Shown here: positions 9,197 to 18,050 of the stretch, in pieces
Numbering within the stretch: the stretch's first letter is position 1
Layout of the letters: each line of letters starts with the position of its first letter
From: JAGNHN01 sp964590645
GTDB lineage: Bacteria > Bacteroidota > Bacteroidia > Bacteroidales > JAGNHN01
Length of the DNA stretch: 64,000 nucleotides
Assembly: GCA_964590645.1 (NCBI GenBank)
Contig: CAZPYJ010000011.1
Coordinates: 1-64,000, forward strand
Reading direction: 5' to 3'
The notes under the pieces: model-generated
Told to the model about the DNA's origin: nothing
The model's input: the letters and a program-made list of their open reading frames with translations, nothing else
Database searches by the model: none
Position numbers and translations under genes: made by a program

Positions 9197-10465
9197 ATGG
9201 AATTCATTATCCGAAATATTCGTGAACTCATAATGAGCCTGCCTCAGGATGCACACATCCCGCGCCTGTGCGGCAAAGAGATGGCCTCCATCCAGCGCAT
9301 TCCCAACGCCTGGATACACATTCAGGGTGACCGCATTGCCGGCCTTGGAACAATGGATCATTTCCCTGCTGCCCAGGCCAGGGCAATGATGATCATAGAT
9401 GGAAGTGAGCGCCTGGTGCTTCCCGCCTGGTGCGATTCCCACACTCACCTGGTTTATCCGGCCAGCCGTGAAATGGAGTATGTGGACAAGATCAGGGGGC
9501 TGAGTTACGAAGAGATTGCCCGCCGGGGTGGCGGCATCCTGAATACTGCCGGACTGATGAAAGACATCAGCGAAGAACTGCTTACGGAAAAGGCACTGCA
9601 ACGACTGGATGAAATTGTCGCTTACGGGACAGGTGCTGTGGAAATCAAAAGTGGTTATGGACTGACTACTGAGACGGAATTAAAAATGCTCCGGGTCATC
9701 AAAAAACTGAAAACGGTGAGTCCGCTAACCATTCGTGCCACTTTTCTGGGTGCGCATAGCATTCCGATGGAGTTTCGCAGTAATCCGGATAAGTATGTGG
9801 ACATTGTCGTGGAAGAAATGCTTCCTATGGTGGCAGAGGAAAAGCTGGCCGATTTTGTGGATGTATTCTGCGATGAAGGCTTCTTTACTGTTGCCCAGAC
9901 CGAACGCATCCTGGAAGCGGCTGCAGCATACCACCTGTTGCCGAAGATTCACGCCAATGAACTGGCTTATAGCGGTGGCATCCAGGCGGGGGTTAAATAT
10001 GGTGCCCGCTCTGTGGATCATCTGGAATATACAGGGGACAAGGAAATCGCTGCGCTGAAGAACTCATCCACAATGGCGACCATACTCCCGGGAGCCGCTT
10101 TCTTTTTGAATATGCCCCTGGCTCCGGCAAGAAAAATGATCGATGAAGGCCTTTCGGTAGCCCTGGCCAGCGATTTTAATCCCGGCTCCTCTCCTACGGG
10201 CAATATGCAACTGATGATCTCAATGGGATGCATCTCTTACCGGATGCTCCCGGAGGAAGCCATTGCGGCAGCCACGCTCAATGGAGCCTATGCTATGGGG
10301 CTCGAGAATGAGCTCGGCACCCTGCAGGTTGGCAAAAAAGCCAATCTCATCCTCACAAAGAAAATCCCCAATCTCGAGTATTTGCCCTATGCTTATGGAT
10401 CAAACAAGGTAGCCACGATGATCCTGAACGGAGAAATCGTACATCAGAACAAAAGAGTGTTATAA
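9197..10465 (+). CDS. hutI: Imidazolonepropionase
   Basis: Third enzyme of histidine degradation: hydrolyses 4-imidazolone-5-propanoate to N-formimino-L-glutamate. Amidohydrolase fold, 422 residues, usual length. Metal and substrate motifs: WCDSHTHLVYP (HxH metal ligands), GTGAVEIKSGYGL, GAHSIP, HANELAYSGG and ASDFNPGSSPTGNM with the catalytic Asp. MEFIIRNIREL at the start fits the family N-terminus, so the first ATG is chosen. It is followed after 20 nt by the formiminotransferase that consumes its product. hutH and hutU are not in the window. Confidence 0.95.
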   Translation: MEFIIRNIRELIMSLPQDAHIPRLCGKEMASIQRIPNAWIHIQGDRIAGLGTMDHFPAAQARAMMIIDGSERLVLPAWCDSHTHLVYPASREMEYVDKIRGLSYEEIARRGGGILNTAGLMKDISEELLTEKALQRLDEIVAYGTGAVEIKSGYGLTTETELKMLRVIKKLKTVSPLTIRATFLGAHSIPMEFRSNPDKYVDIVVEEMLPMVAEEKLADFVDVFCDEGFFTVAQTERILEAAAAYHLLPKIHANELAYSGGIQAGVKYGARSVDHLEYTGDKEIAALKNSSTMATILPGAAFFLNMPLAPARKMIDEGLSVALASDFNPGSSPTGNMQLMISMGCISYRMLPEEAIAAATLNGAYAMGLENELGTLQVGKKANLILTKKIPNLEYLPYAYGSNKVATMILNGEIVHQNKRVL

Positions 10466-10485
10466 AATTTCAACCCATTATTTCT

Positions 10486-12177
10486 ATGAAAAAGATTATT
10501 GAATGTGTACCCAATTTCAGCGAAGGCCGGGATATGCATATCATCAAAGCCATCACCGACCAGATTGAATCGGTGGAAGGGGTCAAACTCCTGGATGTGG
10601 ATCCGGGAGCTGCCACCAACCGCACTGTTGTTACCCTGGTGGGAGAACCTGAGCCGGTTATGGAAGCTGCATTTCTGGCTGTCAAAAAGGCGTCCGAACT
10701 CATCGATATGCGCAAACACAAAGGTGAGCATCCGCGCTTCGGTGCTACCGATGTTTGTCCGCTCATTCCGGTGGCCAATGTCACGATGGAAGAAACAGTG
10801 GATTATGCACGACAGTTAGGAAAAAGAATTGGCGAAGAACTTGGCATCGGGATATACTGCTACGAAAATGCCGCCTTCCAGCCCGAAAGGCGCAACCTGG
10901 CCAATTGTCGTGCCGGCGAATACGAAGGTCTTCCTGAAAAATTAAAGAAACCTGAGTGGGCTCCTGATTTCGGCCCGGCCGCATTCAATGCCAAAGTCGG
11001 CGTCACCGCGGTAGGCGCCCGCGATTTCCTGGTGGCATTCAATATCAACCTGAATACAAGCAGCACCCGACGGGCCAATGCCATCGCATTTGATGTCAGG
11101 GAAAGAGGGCGGCCGAAAAGGGAAGGCGACAAACTGACCGGCAAAATAATAAAGGATGACAAGGGGAAACCAGTGATGATCCCAGGCAGTTTGAAAGAAG
11201 TCAAAGCCATTGGATGGTTCATTGAAGAATATGGCGTAGCACAGATTTCGATGAACCTGACCAATATCAGCGTAACGCCTGTGCATATCGCTTTTGACGA
11301 AGTTTGCAAGAAAGCGGATGCCCGCGGGATCCGGGTGACCGGCTCTGAACTGGTGGGAGTTATTCCCTTGAAAGCAATGCTGGATGCAGGCAAATACTTC
11401 CTTACCAAACAAGAGCGATCATTGGGGGTTTCGGATGAAGAGCTGATCAGGATTGCGGTTCGTTCAATGGGACTGGACGAGCTCAAGCCCTTCAATCCGC
11501 AGGAAAAGATTATTGAATATATGCTGGAAGCGGAGCAATCCCGTCCTCTGGTTAAAATGGACCTGCGTGCTTTTGCCAATGAGACTGCCTCCGAATCACC
11601 CGCCCCGGGCGGGGGGTCCATTTCGGCCTATGTAGGAGCGCTGGGTGTTTCCCTGGGTACAATGGTGGCCAATCTTTCTTCTCACAAACGCGGCTGGGAT
11701 GAACGCTGGGAATCCTTCTCAAAATGGGCGGAAAAGGGCCAGGCTTTGAAGGATCGTCTGCTGTATCTGGTAGATGAAGACACCTTCGCCTTTAACCGCA
11801 TTATGGATGCTTTCGGGATGCCCAAAGGGAGTGAGGAAGAAAAAGCCGCCCGCAGTCAGGCCATTGAAAATGCCTCAAAGTCTGCGATGGAGATCCCCGC
11901 CCTGGTAATGGAGGTTTGCCTGGCATCAATGGAAGTGATGAAGGCAATGGCCATTGAGGGCAACCCCAACTCCGTTTCCGATGCCGGTGTAGGGGCATTG
12001 TGTGCCCGTACTGCCGTGCTGGGAGCCTGGCTTAATGTGAAGATCAATGCTTCGGGAGTGGAAGACAAAAGTTTTGTGAATGCACTGCTGGAAAAAGCCG
12101 AAGCGATAGCAGGCAAAGCCATTGCACAGGAAAAAGAGATACTGGAGATCGTAGATCAAAAGATAGCATCAATGTAA
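10486..12177 (+). CDS. ftcD: Bifunctional glutamate formimidoyltransferase / formimidoyl-THF cyclodeaminase
   Basis: Transfers the formimino group of formiminoglutamate to tetrahydrofolate, then releases ammonia to give 5,10-methenyl-THF. 563 residues: formiminotransferase N domain from MKKIIECVPNFSEGRD (1-180), C subdomain (about 181-325), and a cyclodeaminase domain (about 360-560) with ETASESPAPGGGSISAYVGA. The fused arrangement equals the animal FTCD and several Bacteroidota enzymes, whereas many bacteria encode the two parts separately. Forms a tight pair with hutI and feeds one-carbon units and glutamate into fermentation. Confidence 0.93.
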   Translation: MKKIIECVPNFSEGRDMHIIKAITDQIESVEGVKLLDVDPGAATNRTVVTLVGEPEPVMEAAFLAVKKASELIDMRKHKGEHPRFGATDVCPLIPVANVTMEETVDYARQLGKRIGEELGIGIYCYENAAFQPERRNLANCRAGEYEGLPEKLKKPEWAPDFGPAAFNAKVGVTAVGARDFLVAFNINLNTSSTRRANAIAFDVRERGRPKREGDKLTGKIIKDDKGKPVMIPGSLKEVKAIGWFIEEYGVAQISMNLTNISVTPVHIAFDEVCKKADARGIRVTGSELVGVIPLKAMLDAGKYFLTKQERSLGVSDEELIRIAVRSMGLDELKPFNPQEKIIEYMLEAEQSRPLVKMDLRAFANETASESPAPGGGSISAYVGALGVSLGTMVANLSSHKRGWDERWESFSKWAEKGQALKDRLLYLVDEDTFAFNRIMDAFGMPKGSEEEKAARSQAIENASKSAMEIPALVMEVCLASMEVMKAMAIEGNPNSVSDAGVGALCARTAVLGAWLNVKINASGVEDKSFVNALLEKAEAIAGKAIAQEKEILEIVDQKIASM

Positions 12178-12184
12178 TTAAGCA

Positions 12185-12826
12185 ATGATGGACCAGCTCT
12201 TGACTGCCTTCGTCCTGTATTTCACATCCTTCTTTACCATCATCAATCCCATCGGGAGTATGCCTGTCTTTCTGACAATGACAGGCTCCCTCGATCAGAA
12301 AGCCCGCAACCGCACTGCCCTGAAGGCCGTCTTGACGGCATTCATCACCCTGATGATCTTCGCCTTTGGCGGACAATTGCTGTTCGGCTTCTTTGGAATC
12401 TCGGTTCACGGATTCCGCATCGTCGGGGGTATTATCTTTTTTATGATGGGATACGAGATGCTCCAGGCCCGTCTGAGCCGAATTAAAATCGCTTCGGAAG
12501 ACGTCAGGGAATATGTGGATGACATATCGGTCACACCCCTGGGTATCCCGATGATCGCCGGACCGGGAGCCATCACCAATGCCATTGTGCTGATGGAAGA
12601 TGCGGCCAGCCTTGCCCTTCAGGGGATACTGCTGCTCTCTGTAGTCTCCACCCTCCTCCTGACCTACATTTTCTTTATGAGCGGTTCGAAGATCACCCGT
12701 TTTCTCGGGCAAACCGGGAATAAGATCCTTTTGAAGCTGATGGGACTGATCGTGATGGTCATCGCCGTGGAATTTTTTATCGCCGGCCTCACACCTGTGG
12801 TCCGGACAATTCTGCAAATCCAATAA
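12185..12826 (+). CDS. MarC/UPF0056 family membrane protein
   Basis: 213 residues with six hydrophobic helices. Characteristic MarC-family segments are FFTIINPIGSMPVFL near the N-terminus and PLGIPMIAGPGAITNAIVL in the middle, a pseudo-repeat of short Pro/Gly loops. Function of the family is unsettled (the marC name comes from a disproved drug-resistance link). Only 7 nt after ftcD and abutting the next gene, so probably co-transcribed with hutI-ftcD. Confidence 0.85.
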   Translation: MMDQLLTAFVLYFTSFFTIINPIGSMPVFLTMTGSLDQKARNRTALKAVLTAFITLMIFAFGGQLLFGFFGISVHGFRIVGGIIFFMMGYEMLQARLSRIKIASEDVREYVDDISVTPLGIPMIAGPGAITNAIVLMEDAASLALQGILLLSVVSTLLLTYIFFMSGSKITRFLGQTGNKILLKLMGLIVMVIAVEFFIAGLTPVVRTILQIQ

Positions 12827-13138
12827 ATGGGAAGTATGATCAAGCATATTGTGATGATGAAGCTGAAAGCATCTGAAGATGTGGAAATGCGAAAAGAAAA
12901 GCTGGCCTCGATGCTGGAAGGGCTGAAGGGAAAGATTCTGCAGATCAGAGAATGGGAAGTGGGACGCAATTTCAGCGACAAAGAGGCGGCCTTCGATATC
13001 GTCCTGCTATCCGGCTTTGATTCGATAGAGGATCTGGACATTTACCGGGTTCATCCTGATCACGTGAATGTCCTGGGATTTATCCGGGAAGTGGTGGAGA
13101 AGATCCACGTGGTGGATTACGTGATCAGTGGTCAGTGA
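12827..13138 (+). CDS. Dabb (stress-responsive A/B barrel) domain protein, C-terminus formed by a repeat array
   Basis: 103-residue ferredoxin-like-fold protein of the Dabb family: MIKHIVMMKLK at the start, GWEVGR-like EWEVGRNFS, and DLDIYRVHPDHVNVLGFI, all family hallmarks. Such proteins usually form dimeric alpha-beta barrels; substrate unknown. The ATG directly follows the marC stop (TAAATG). The last codons (VISGQ-stop) are the first units of the heptamer array that begins at 13121, so the original C-terminus may have been replaced or extended. Confidence 0.8.
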   Translation: MGSMIKHIVMMKLKASEDVEMRKEKLASMLEGLKGKILQIREWEVGRNFSDKEAAFDIVLLSGFDSIEDLDIYRVHPDHVNVLGFIREVVEKIHVVDYVISGQ

Positions 13139-13201
13139 TCAGTGGTCAGTGATCAGTGGTCAGTGATCAGTGGTCAGTGGTCAGTGATCAGTGGTCAGTG
13201 A
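13121..13201 (+). repeat. Heptamer array H1, 11 units of GTGRTCA
   Basis: Eleven consecutive 7-bp units, alternating mostly GTGATCA and GTGGTCA, plus a 4-nt partial GTGA. It starts inside the Dabb gene and covers its stop codon. Same unit family, in the opposite orientation, as the array at 62678-62754. Confidence 0.95.
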
Positions 13202-13203
13202 AT

Positions 13204-13249
13204 GAATAGATTAGCACGCTCTCCGTCGCATTGGTAGCGTCGTCATTCC
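13204..13249 (+). repeat. Dispersed spacer element shared with 61842-61887
   Basis: GAATAGATTAGCACG (13204-13218) and TCGTCATTCC (13240-13249) recur at 61842-61856 and 61878-61887 with the same 36-nt offset, while the bases between differ. Here it lies between two heptamer arrays. Confidence 0.7.
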
Positions 13250-13260
13250 GCTTCCATCTC

Positions 13261-13341
13261 CTTATGCCTTATGCCTTATGACTTATGACTTATGCCTTAT
13301 GACTTATGCCTTATGACTTATGCCTTATGCCTTATGACTTA
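13261..13341 (+). repeat. Heptamer array H2, 11 units of CTTATGM
   Basis: Eleven consecutive 7-bp units, CTTATGC or CTTATGA, plus a 4-nt partial CTTA. Different unit sequence from H1 but identical unit length, unit number and partial-unit length. Confidence 0.95.
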
Positions 13342-13426
13342 AAACGGCCTTCCCCTTTGCAGGCTCTGCGGAAAAGAAATTGTGTCCTATCTATTATCTT
13401 TTCCCGTTTTTTCCTGAGAACTCAGC

Positions 13427-13825
13427 TCAACGCACAACAGTACCCTTGATGCGAAGGGCGTGCATTCCTTCCTGAGTATTGGCCAAAACGGTCAGCTTTT
13501 TATTGAAAACGCCCTCTTCACTGGCATCATACTCAGCCTTGATCACGCCGGTTTTGTTCGGCATAATCGGCTCACGGGGAAAGCTGACAGAAGTACAGTT
13601 ACAGTTTCTCCTTACATCTTTGATCACCAGGGGCTGCTTTCCGATGTTCCTGAATTCGAACTCGGTAGTTACCGGCGCACCATAAGGGATATTGCCAAAA
13701 TTCACCTCCTCTTTTTCAAACTTGAAAACCGGTGCCGGCGGTTCCGGAGCCTCGTTCTGGTTTTGAGCATACAAACTGAGAAACACCAATACACAAGACA
13801 GGACTAAAAGACTTACCCTTTTCAT
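13427..13825 (-). CDS. DUF1573 family secreted protein
   Basis: About 132 residues: signal peptide (MKRVSLLVLSCVLVFLSLYA) and a DUF1573 Ig-like domain with FKFEKEEVNFGNIPYG, EFRNIGKQPLVI, NCNCTSVSFPREPI and a closing LRIKGTVV. Common in Bacteroidota, function unknown, predicted periplasmic or surface-attached. An in-frame ATG at 13840 would add five residues. The ATG at 13825 is preferred because a -7 box ends only 9 nt before the upstream ATG, leaving almost no leader. Confidence 0.8.
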   Translation of the reverse strand: MKRVSLLVLSCVLVFLSLYAQNQNEAPEPPAPVFKFEKEEVNFGNIPYGAPVTTEFEFRNIGKQPLVIKDVRRNCNCTSVSFPREPIMPNKTGVIKAEYDASEEGVFNKKLTVLANTQEGMHALRIKGTVVR

Positions 13826-13848
13826 ACTTCTGCTTTTCAAAATCCGAC

Positions 13849-13856
13849 CAAAAATA
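13849..13856 (-). promoter_or_regulatory. -7 box for the DUF1573 gene
   Basis: Minus strand TATTTTTG, perfect TAnnTTTG. It ends 23 nt before the ATG at 13825. Confidence 0.5.
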
Positions 13857-13957
13857 AGCCTAAGCCTCTTCTTTCCCCTACATCAATCTGAAAAAAAATG
13901 TTAATGCTTGTTAACAGAAGTATGAGAAGATGTCTTCCCCGTTAAGATTCCTATCTT

Positions 13958-13965
13958 TACTTTTG
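13958..13965 (+). promoter_or_regulatory. -7 box for the two-component operon
   Basis: TACTTTTG, perfect match. It lies downstream of an in-frame ATG at 13930 and 19 nt upstream of the ATG at 13984, which argues for the latter as the true kinase start. Confidence 0.5.
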
Positions 13966-13983
13966 AGCGAGGAAATCCCGACT

Positions 13984-15264
13984 ATGAAATCTAAACACAT
14001 CCGGTGGATCAGCATCCTGGGTATGGCTACCATCATCGCCATCGTATTCTTTCAGGTGATCTGGCTGAGCCGCACCTACCGGACCCAGCAGCAGGAAAAC
14101 ACCCAGGCGATCAGCCTGGCGCTGTTCGCCGTTGCCAGGCAAATGGCTGAATTCAACCAGACGACCTTTCCGAATGAAAATCCTGTTGTGCATCTTTCTC
14201 CCACTTATTACGTGGTCAATATAAATGATATCATTGATCCCGGGGTACTGGATCATTATCTCTACACCGAATTCTCACACAGGGGGCTGGATTTCAGATA
14301 CGAGTATGCCATTTACGATTGTGCCACCGATAAAATGGTGTACGCAGGTACAAGTGAGGACGATCATTTTCAGAAAGAAAGCAGTGCTGCACAAGAATTC
14401 CCCCAGCTTCCCGAATTCACCTATTATTTTGGCATTCATTTTCCCGACCTCCCGAAAGAAACGGCCCGCGATATGGCTTTCTGGATCTTTTCTTCCTTTA
14501 TCCTTTTCCTTGCACTGGCCTTTTTTGCTTACGCCATCTTTGTCATTTTCAAGCAAAAACGCCTGTCTGAAATTCAGCGTGATTTCGTCAACACAATGAC
14601 CCACGAATTCAAGACTCCCATTGCCACGCTGAAGATCGCTGCAGACGTGCTCAGGCGGGAAGATCTATTGTCGGACCAGGCACGCCTGGATCAATATGGA
14701 AGCATTATTCTTGAACAAACCACTATACTGCAGACCCACGTTGAGACGGTACTGGAAGCGGCCAGTATGGAAGGCTCCCGCCTGAAACTCCATCCTGAGC
14801 CCTGCGATCCGGACCTGATTCTCGAATCCCAAATCATTCCATCCTACGAGGCACAAATAAAGGCAAGAAAAGGCAGCATCCAAAAAAAGCTGGCCTCGGA
14901 GCCCCGCCACCGGGTTCTTGCTGACCAAAAACACTTAAAGGGGCTGCTCCATAATATACTGGACAATGCCTGCAAATTTGCAGGTGAGCCCCCGCTCATA
15001 CACATCGAAAGCCTGTGGAAAAACGGTCATTACCTGCTGCGTATCCGGGATAATGGACCAGGTATTCCCAGTGGACAAAAAAGGCGCATTTTTAAGAAAT
15101 ACTACAGGATCACAGGCAGAGAGGTGGCCCCCTACCGGGGCTTTGGACTGGGATTGTTTTACGTCAAGAAAGTAGCCAGGGCCCACCATTGGAAAATCTC
15201 CGCCGGAAACCATCCGCAAGGAGGTGCCCTTTTTAGCCTGCAAATACCAAAAAACAAAAGCTGA
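13984..15264 (+). CDS. Membrane sensor histidine kinase
   Basis: 426 residues. TM1 about 8-28, an extracytoplasmic sensor region of about 140 residues, TM2 about 165-190, then HisKA and HATPase without an evident HAMP domain. Catalytic marks: H-box MTHEFKTPIATLKIA, N-box NILDNACKF, G1 DNGPGIP, G2 GFGLGLFYVKK. The next gene, an OmpR-type regulator, overlaps its stop codon by one base, so they form a cognate pair. Stimulus and regulon are not deducible. Start chosen by promoter position and by the basic residues MKSKHIRW before TM1. Confidence 0.92.
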   Translation: MKSKHIRWISILGMATIIAIVFFQVIWLSRTYRTQQQENTQAISLALFAVARQMAEFNQTTFPNENPVVHLSPTYYVVNINDIIDPGVLDHYLYTEFSHRGLDFRYEYAIYDCATDKMVYAGTSEDDHFQKESSAAQEFPQLPEFTYYFGIHFPDLPKETARDMAFWIFSSFILFLALAFFAYAIFVIFKQKRLSEIQRDFVNTMTHEFKTPIATLKIAADVLRREDLLSDQARLDQYGSIILEQTTILQTHVETVLEAASMEGSRLKLHPEPCDPDLILESQIIPSYEAQIKARKGSIQKKLASEPRHRVLADQKHLKGLLHNILDNACKFAGEPPLIHIESLWKNGHYLLRIRDNGPGIPSGQKRRIFKKYYRITGREVAPYRGFGLGLFYVKKVARAHHWKISAGNHPQGGALFSLQIPKNKS

Positions 15265-15974
15265 TGGGCAAAGCACGGGTGTTTTATGTTGAAGATGATG
15301 CAGCACTGGCATTTGTCACCCGGGACAATCTTGGGAAGAGGGGTTTTGAAGTGTTTCATTTTTCCCGTGGCCAAACAGCCCTGCAGGGATTTGATTTACA
15401 GGATTATGACTTATGCATACTGGATATAATGCTCCCGGATATGGATGGTTTTGCCCTTGCCCGGGAAATCCGGAAAAAGAATCAGGATATTCCCATTCTT
15501 TTCCTCACTGCCAGAACGATGCAGGAAGACAAAATGAAGGGCTTCCTTGAGGGAGGAGATGATTATATTACCAAACCTTTCAGCGTCGATGAATTGGTGA
15601 TGAGGATGGAAGTTTTTCTGAGAAGAAAACAGATTCAACGTATCGCTGCCGAAAATGGGGAGAGAAAGATCGGGAAATTCCGGCTTGATCCGGGCAGCCG
15701 GATACTGCAAAGCAAGCATTCTCATATTAAGCTGACACACCGGGAGTCCGATCTGCTGTGCTATCTGCAGGAACACGCAAACCATCGATTAAAAAGGGAA
15801 AGCATACTTCAGGCTGTCTGGGGTCAGGATGATTACTTCAGCGGCAGAAGCCTGGATGTTTTCATCTCACGGCTGCGGAAATACCTCCAGGATGATCCGC
15901 AGGTCATCCTGGAAACGATTCACGGGTTTGGTTTTTGCCTTCACACGCCTGCCCACCCGAAAAACCTTGATTAG
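15264..15974 (+). CDS. OmpR/PhoB-family response regulator
   Basis: 236 residues: receiver domain (1-120) with acidic pair VEDD, phospho-acceptor Asp in CILDIMLPDMDG and conserved TKPF Lys, then a winged-helix trans_reg_C DNA-binding domain (about 135-230) with LTHRESDLLCYL, SLDVFISRLRKYL and HGFGFCL. Partner of the kinase encoded immediately upstream (TGATG overlap). Confidence 0.93.
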   Translation: MGKARVFYVEDDAALAFVTRDNLGKRGFEVFHFSRGQTALQGFDLQDYDLCILDIMLPDMDGFALAREIRKKNQDIPILFLTARTMQEDKMKGFLEGGDDYITKPFSVDELVMRMEVFLRRKQIQRIAAENGERKIGKFRLDPGSRILQSKHSHIKLTHRESDLLCYLQEHANHRLKRESILQAVWGQDDYFSGRSLDVFISRLRKYLQDDPQVILETIHGFGFCLHTPAHPKNLD

Positions 15975-16004
15975 TGCTTAAGCTATCGACAAAGGAATAA
16001 GCCC

Positions 16005-16012
16005 TATCTTTG
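16005..16012 (+). promoter_or_regulatory. -7 box for the lipoprotein gene at 16046
   Basis: TATCTTTG, perfect TAnnTTTG, 33 nt before the ATG at 16046. The alternative TTG start at 16010 falls inside this box and is rejected. Confidence 0.45.
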
Positions 16013-16045
16013 CTTTGCAATCTGTATCAAAACTGCAATACCATT

Positions 16046-16621
16046 ATGTTTTACAATCACTTAGCCTTTTTCAAACCAAAGGCCCTGCTGTTCATACTGG
16101 GTGCAGGGCTGTTGTTTTTAAATTGTCAACCCCGGGAAAAAGAACAAAAAAGAGGTACGGAAAAGGAAGGCATCACCTCCAAATCTCTTCTCAATCCTGA
16201 ACAATTGCAACAATATATTCCTGCCCCCCTGGAAGGCTTCCAGCTCGCAGATCATCGCCGAAACATTGATACCAGTACAGGGGTTGAAATCAGCAACCTC
16301 AGCCTGGTGTTCCGGAATGAAGCAGAAGAAACCATCATCCTGAGCATTCAGGATTACCTCAATCATCCGGAATTCTACTCGATTGCAAACAGCTTATGGA
16401 ATGATGAGATGGCCTTCGAGCGCGAAGGCAGCTATGCCAGAACAATGGAGCTACCGGATGGCCAGCAGGGATGGATATCTTTTGATGCTGATGCACGCCA
16501 GGGCACGATGATGATAGGAGTACATCAACGCTTCCTGGCTTCTGTGCGTGCGGAGCAGCTCTCGGATATGACTGCCCTGACTGAATGGATGCAATCCGGA
16601 TGGCTCTCAACACTTCCCTGA
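16046..16621 (+). CDS. Predicted lipoprotein, function unknown
   Basis: 191 residues. A signal peptide ends in the lipobox LFLNC, followed by a charged Lys/Glu linker. The mature part has no motif I recognise: an alternating beta-rich domain with QGWISFDADARQG and a C-terminal helix. It resembles small Bacteroidota lipoproteins generally. Followed after 1 nt by a DUF456 membrane protein, so probably an envelope operon. Confidence 0.65.
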   Translation: MFYNHLAFFKPKALLFILGAGLLFLNCQPREKEQKRGTEKEGITSKSLLNPEQLQQYIPAPLEGFQLADHRRNIDTSTGVEISNLSLVFRNEAEETIILSIQDYLNHPEFYSIANSLWNDEMAFEREGSYARTMELPDGQQGWISFDADARQGTMMIGVHQRFLASVRAEQLSDMTALTEWMQSGWLSTLP

Positions 16622-16622
16622 A

Positions 16623-17096
16623 ATGGATTGGATACTGATATTGCTGGGTGTTCTGGCATTGCTTACCGGCATTGCCGGATGCATCCTGCCTATACTGCCC
16701 GGCCCCCCCCTGGCTTATCTTGCCCTCATTTTACTTCAATTCACCAGCCGGAGTCCATTCACCGAACAACAGCTGGTCTGGTGGGGCTTGTTGGCGGCAT
16801 TGGTCACGGCCCTGGACTATGTGGTGCCGGTTTGGGGTACACGGAAGTTCGGAGGAAGCAAAAAAGGAGTCTGGGGCAGCATCATCGGGTTGATCCTGGG
16901 ATTCAGCTTCCCGCCCTTTGGACTGATTATTGGCCCTTTCATCGGAGCGGTGGTGGGAGAAATGATGGATGGAAAAGACTTTAATCCGGCCCTGCGTGCC
17001 GGATTTGGATCCTTCATCGGTTTTCTGGCTGGTACGATGATGAAGTTTGCTGTCGCCCTTTTCTTCACCTACCATTTCATCCGTGTTCTTATCTAA
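16623..17096 (+). CDS. DUF456 family membrane protein
   Basis: 157 residues, four to five hydrophobic helices with Gly-rich repeats. DWILILLGVLALLTGIAGC, LPILPGPPLAYLALI, GTRKFGGSKKGVWGSIIGL and GPFIGAVVGEMM are the DUF456 signature segments. Function of the family is unknown. Starts 1 nt after the lipoprotein stop. Confidence 0.85.
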   Translation: MDWILILLGVLALLTGIAGCILPILPGPPLAYLALILLQFTSRSPFTEQQLVWWGLLAALVTALDYVVPVWGTRKFGGSKKGVWGSIIGLILGFSFPPFGLIIGPFIGAVVGEMMDGKDFNPALRAGFGSFIGFLAGTMMKFAVALFFTYHFIRVLI

Positions 17097-17111
17097 AAAA
17101 AAGAAGAAATA

Positions 17112-18050
17112 ATGCCCAGGCTTAGCATCGTCATTTGCGTGTATAACGAAGAAGAGAACATCCGACCTCTGATGGATCAGATCAGCAAAGAAATGCAGGG
17201 GATGGATTATGAGGTCATTTTTGTGGATGATGGCTCCACGGATCAGACACTGCACGAAATCACAGCGATTTCATCCAGCCGGGTAAAGCTGGTGCAACTG
17301 GCTACCAATTACGGACAAAGCGCCGCCCTGGCAGCCGGGATTGATGAAGCCGAAGGGGAATATCTGGTAACGATGGATGGCGACCTGCAAAATGATCCGG
17401 CCGATATACCACGAATGCTCGAAATGGCAAAAGAAGGCGATTGGGACATTGTGGCCGGGATACGTGCCAATCGTAAGGATGGTATGTTTCTCAGAAAAAT
17501 ACCCAGCAAAATTGCCAATGCCATCATCCGGAAATCCACCGGGGTCAGGATAAAAGATTACGGTTGCACCCTGAAAGTCTTCAAAAGCCATATCGCTAAA
17601 GGTTTGGGATTGTATGGCGAATTGCACCGCTTCATCCCCGTATTGGCCAGTTTTGACGGGGCAACGATTACGCAGACTGAAGTCAGGCACCATCCGCGGG
17701 TGCACGGGAAATCCAAATACGGCATTAACAGAACGCTGAAAGTGATTAGTGACCTGATGCTAATGCTCTTTTTTAAAAAGTATCTTCACAAGCCGATGCA
17801 CCTCTTTGGCAACCTGGGGATGATCCTGTTCGGGGCCGGAATGCTCATTGAATTCTATATGCTTTTTCTTAAAATACTGGGGAATGATATTTGGGGAAAA
17901 CCATTGCTTCTATTGGGAATCCTCCTGATTCTGGTAGGATTACAAGTAATCACAGTGGGCATTATCCTTGAGGTGCTGACTCGCACATACTACGAATCCC
18001 AGGCAAAGAAACCCTATCGTATCAAGCGAATACAGATTGGCAAAGATTAA
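17112..18050 (+). CDS. GT2 glycosyltransferase, polyprenyl-phosphate type (DPM1/GtrB-like)
   Basis: 312 residues. Catalytic GT-A domain with SIVICVYNEEENI, the VDDGSTD Asp motif, MDGDLQNDP (DXD-like metal site) and HPRVHGKSKYG, followed by two C-terminal transmembrane helices (about 230-250 and 262-285). This is the architecture of enzymes that load a sugar onto undecaprenyl phosphate at the inner leaflet. The next gene, overlapping by 14 nt, is a flippase-like membrane protein. That pairing suggests a lipid-linked sugar pathway for glycosylating surface polymers. Confidence 0.88.
   Translation: MPRLSIVICVYNEEENIRPLMDQISKEMQGMDYEVIFVDDGSTDQTLHEITAISSSRVKLVQLATNYGQSAALAAGIDEAEGEYLVTMDGDLQNDPADIPRMLEMAKEGDWDIVAGIRANRKDGMFLRKIPSKIANAIIRKSTGVRIKDYGCTLKVFKSHIAKGLGLYGELHRFIPVLASFDGATITQTEVRHHPRVHGKSKYGINRTLKVISDLMLMLFFKKYLHKPMHLFGNLGMILFGAGMLIEFYMLFLKILGNDIWGKPLLLLGILLILVGLQVITVGIILEVLTRTYYESQAKKPYRIKRIQIGKD

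Noticed and set aside
13930..13983. Upstream start for the histidine kinase
   Set aside because: The -7 box at 13958-13965 lies downstream of this ATG.
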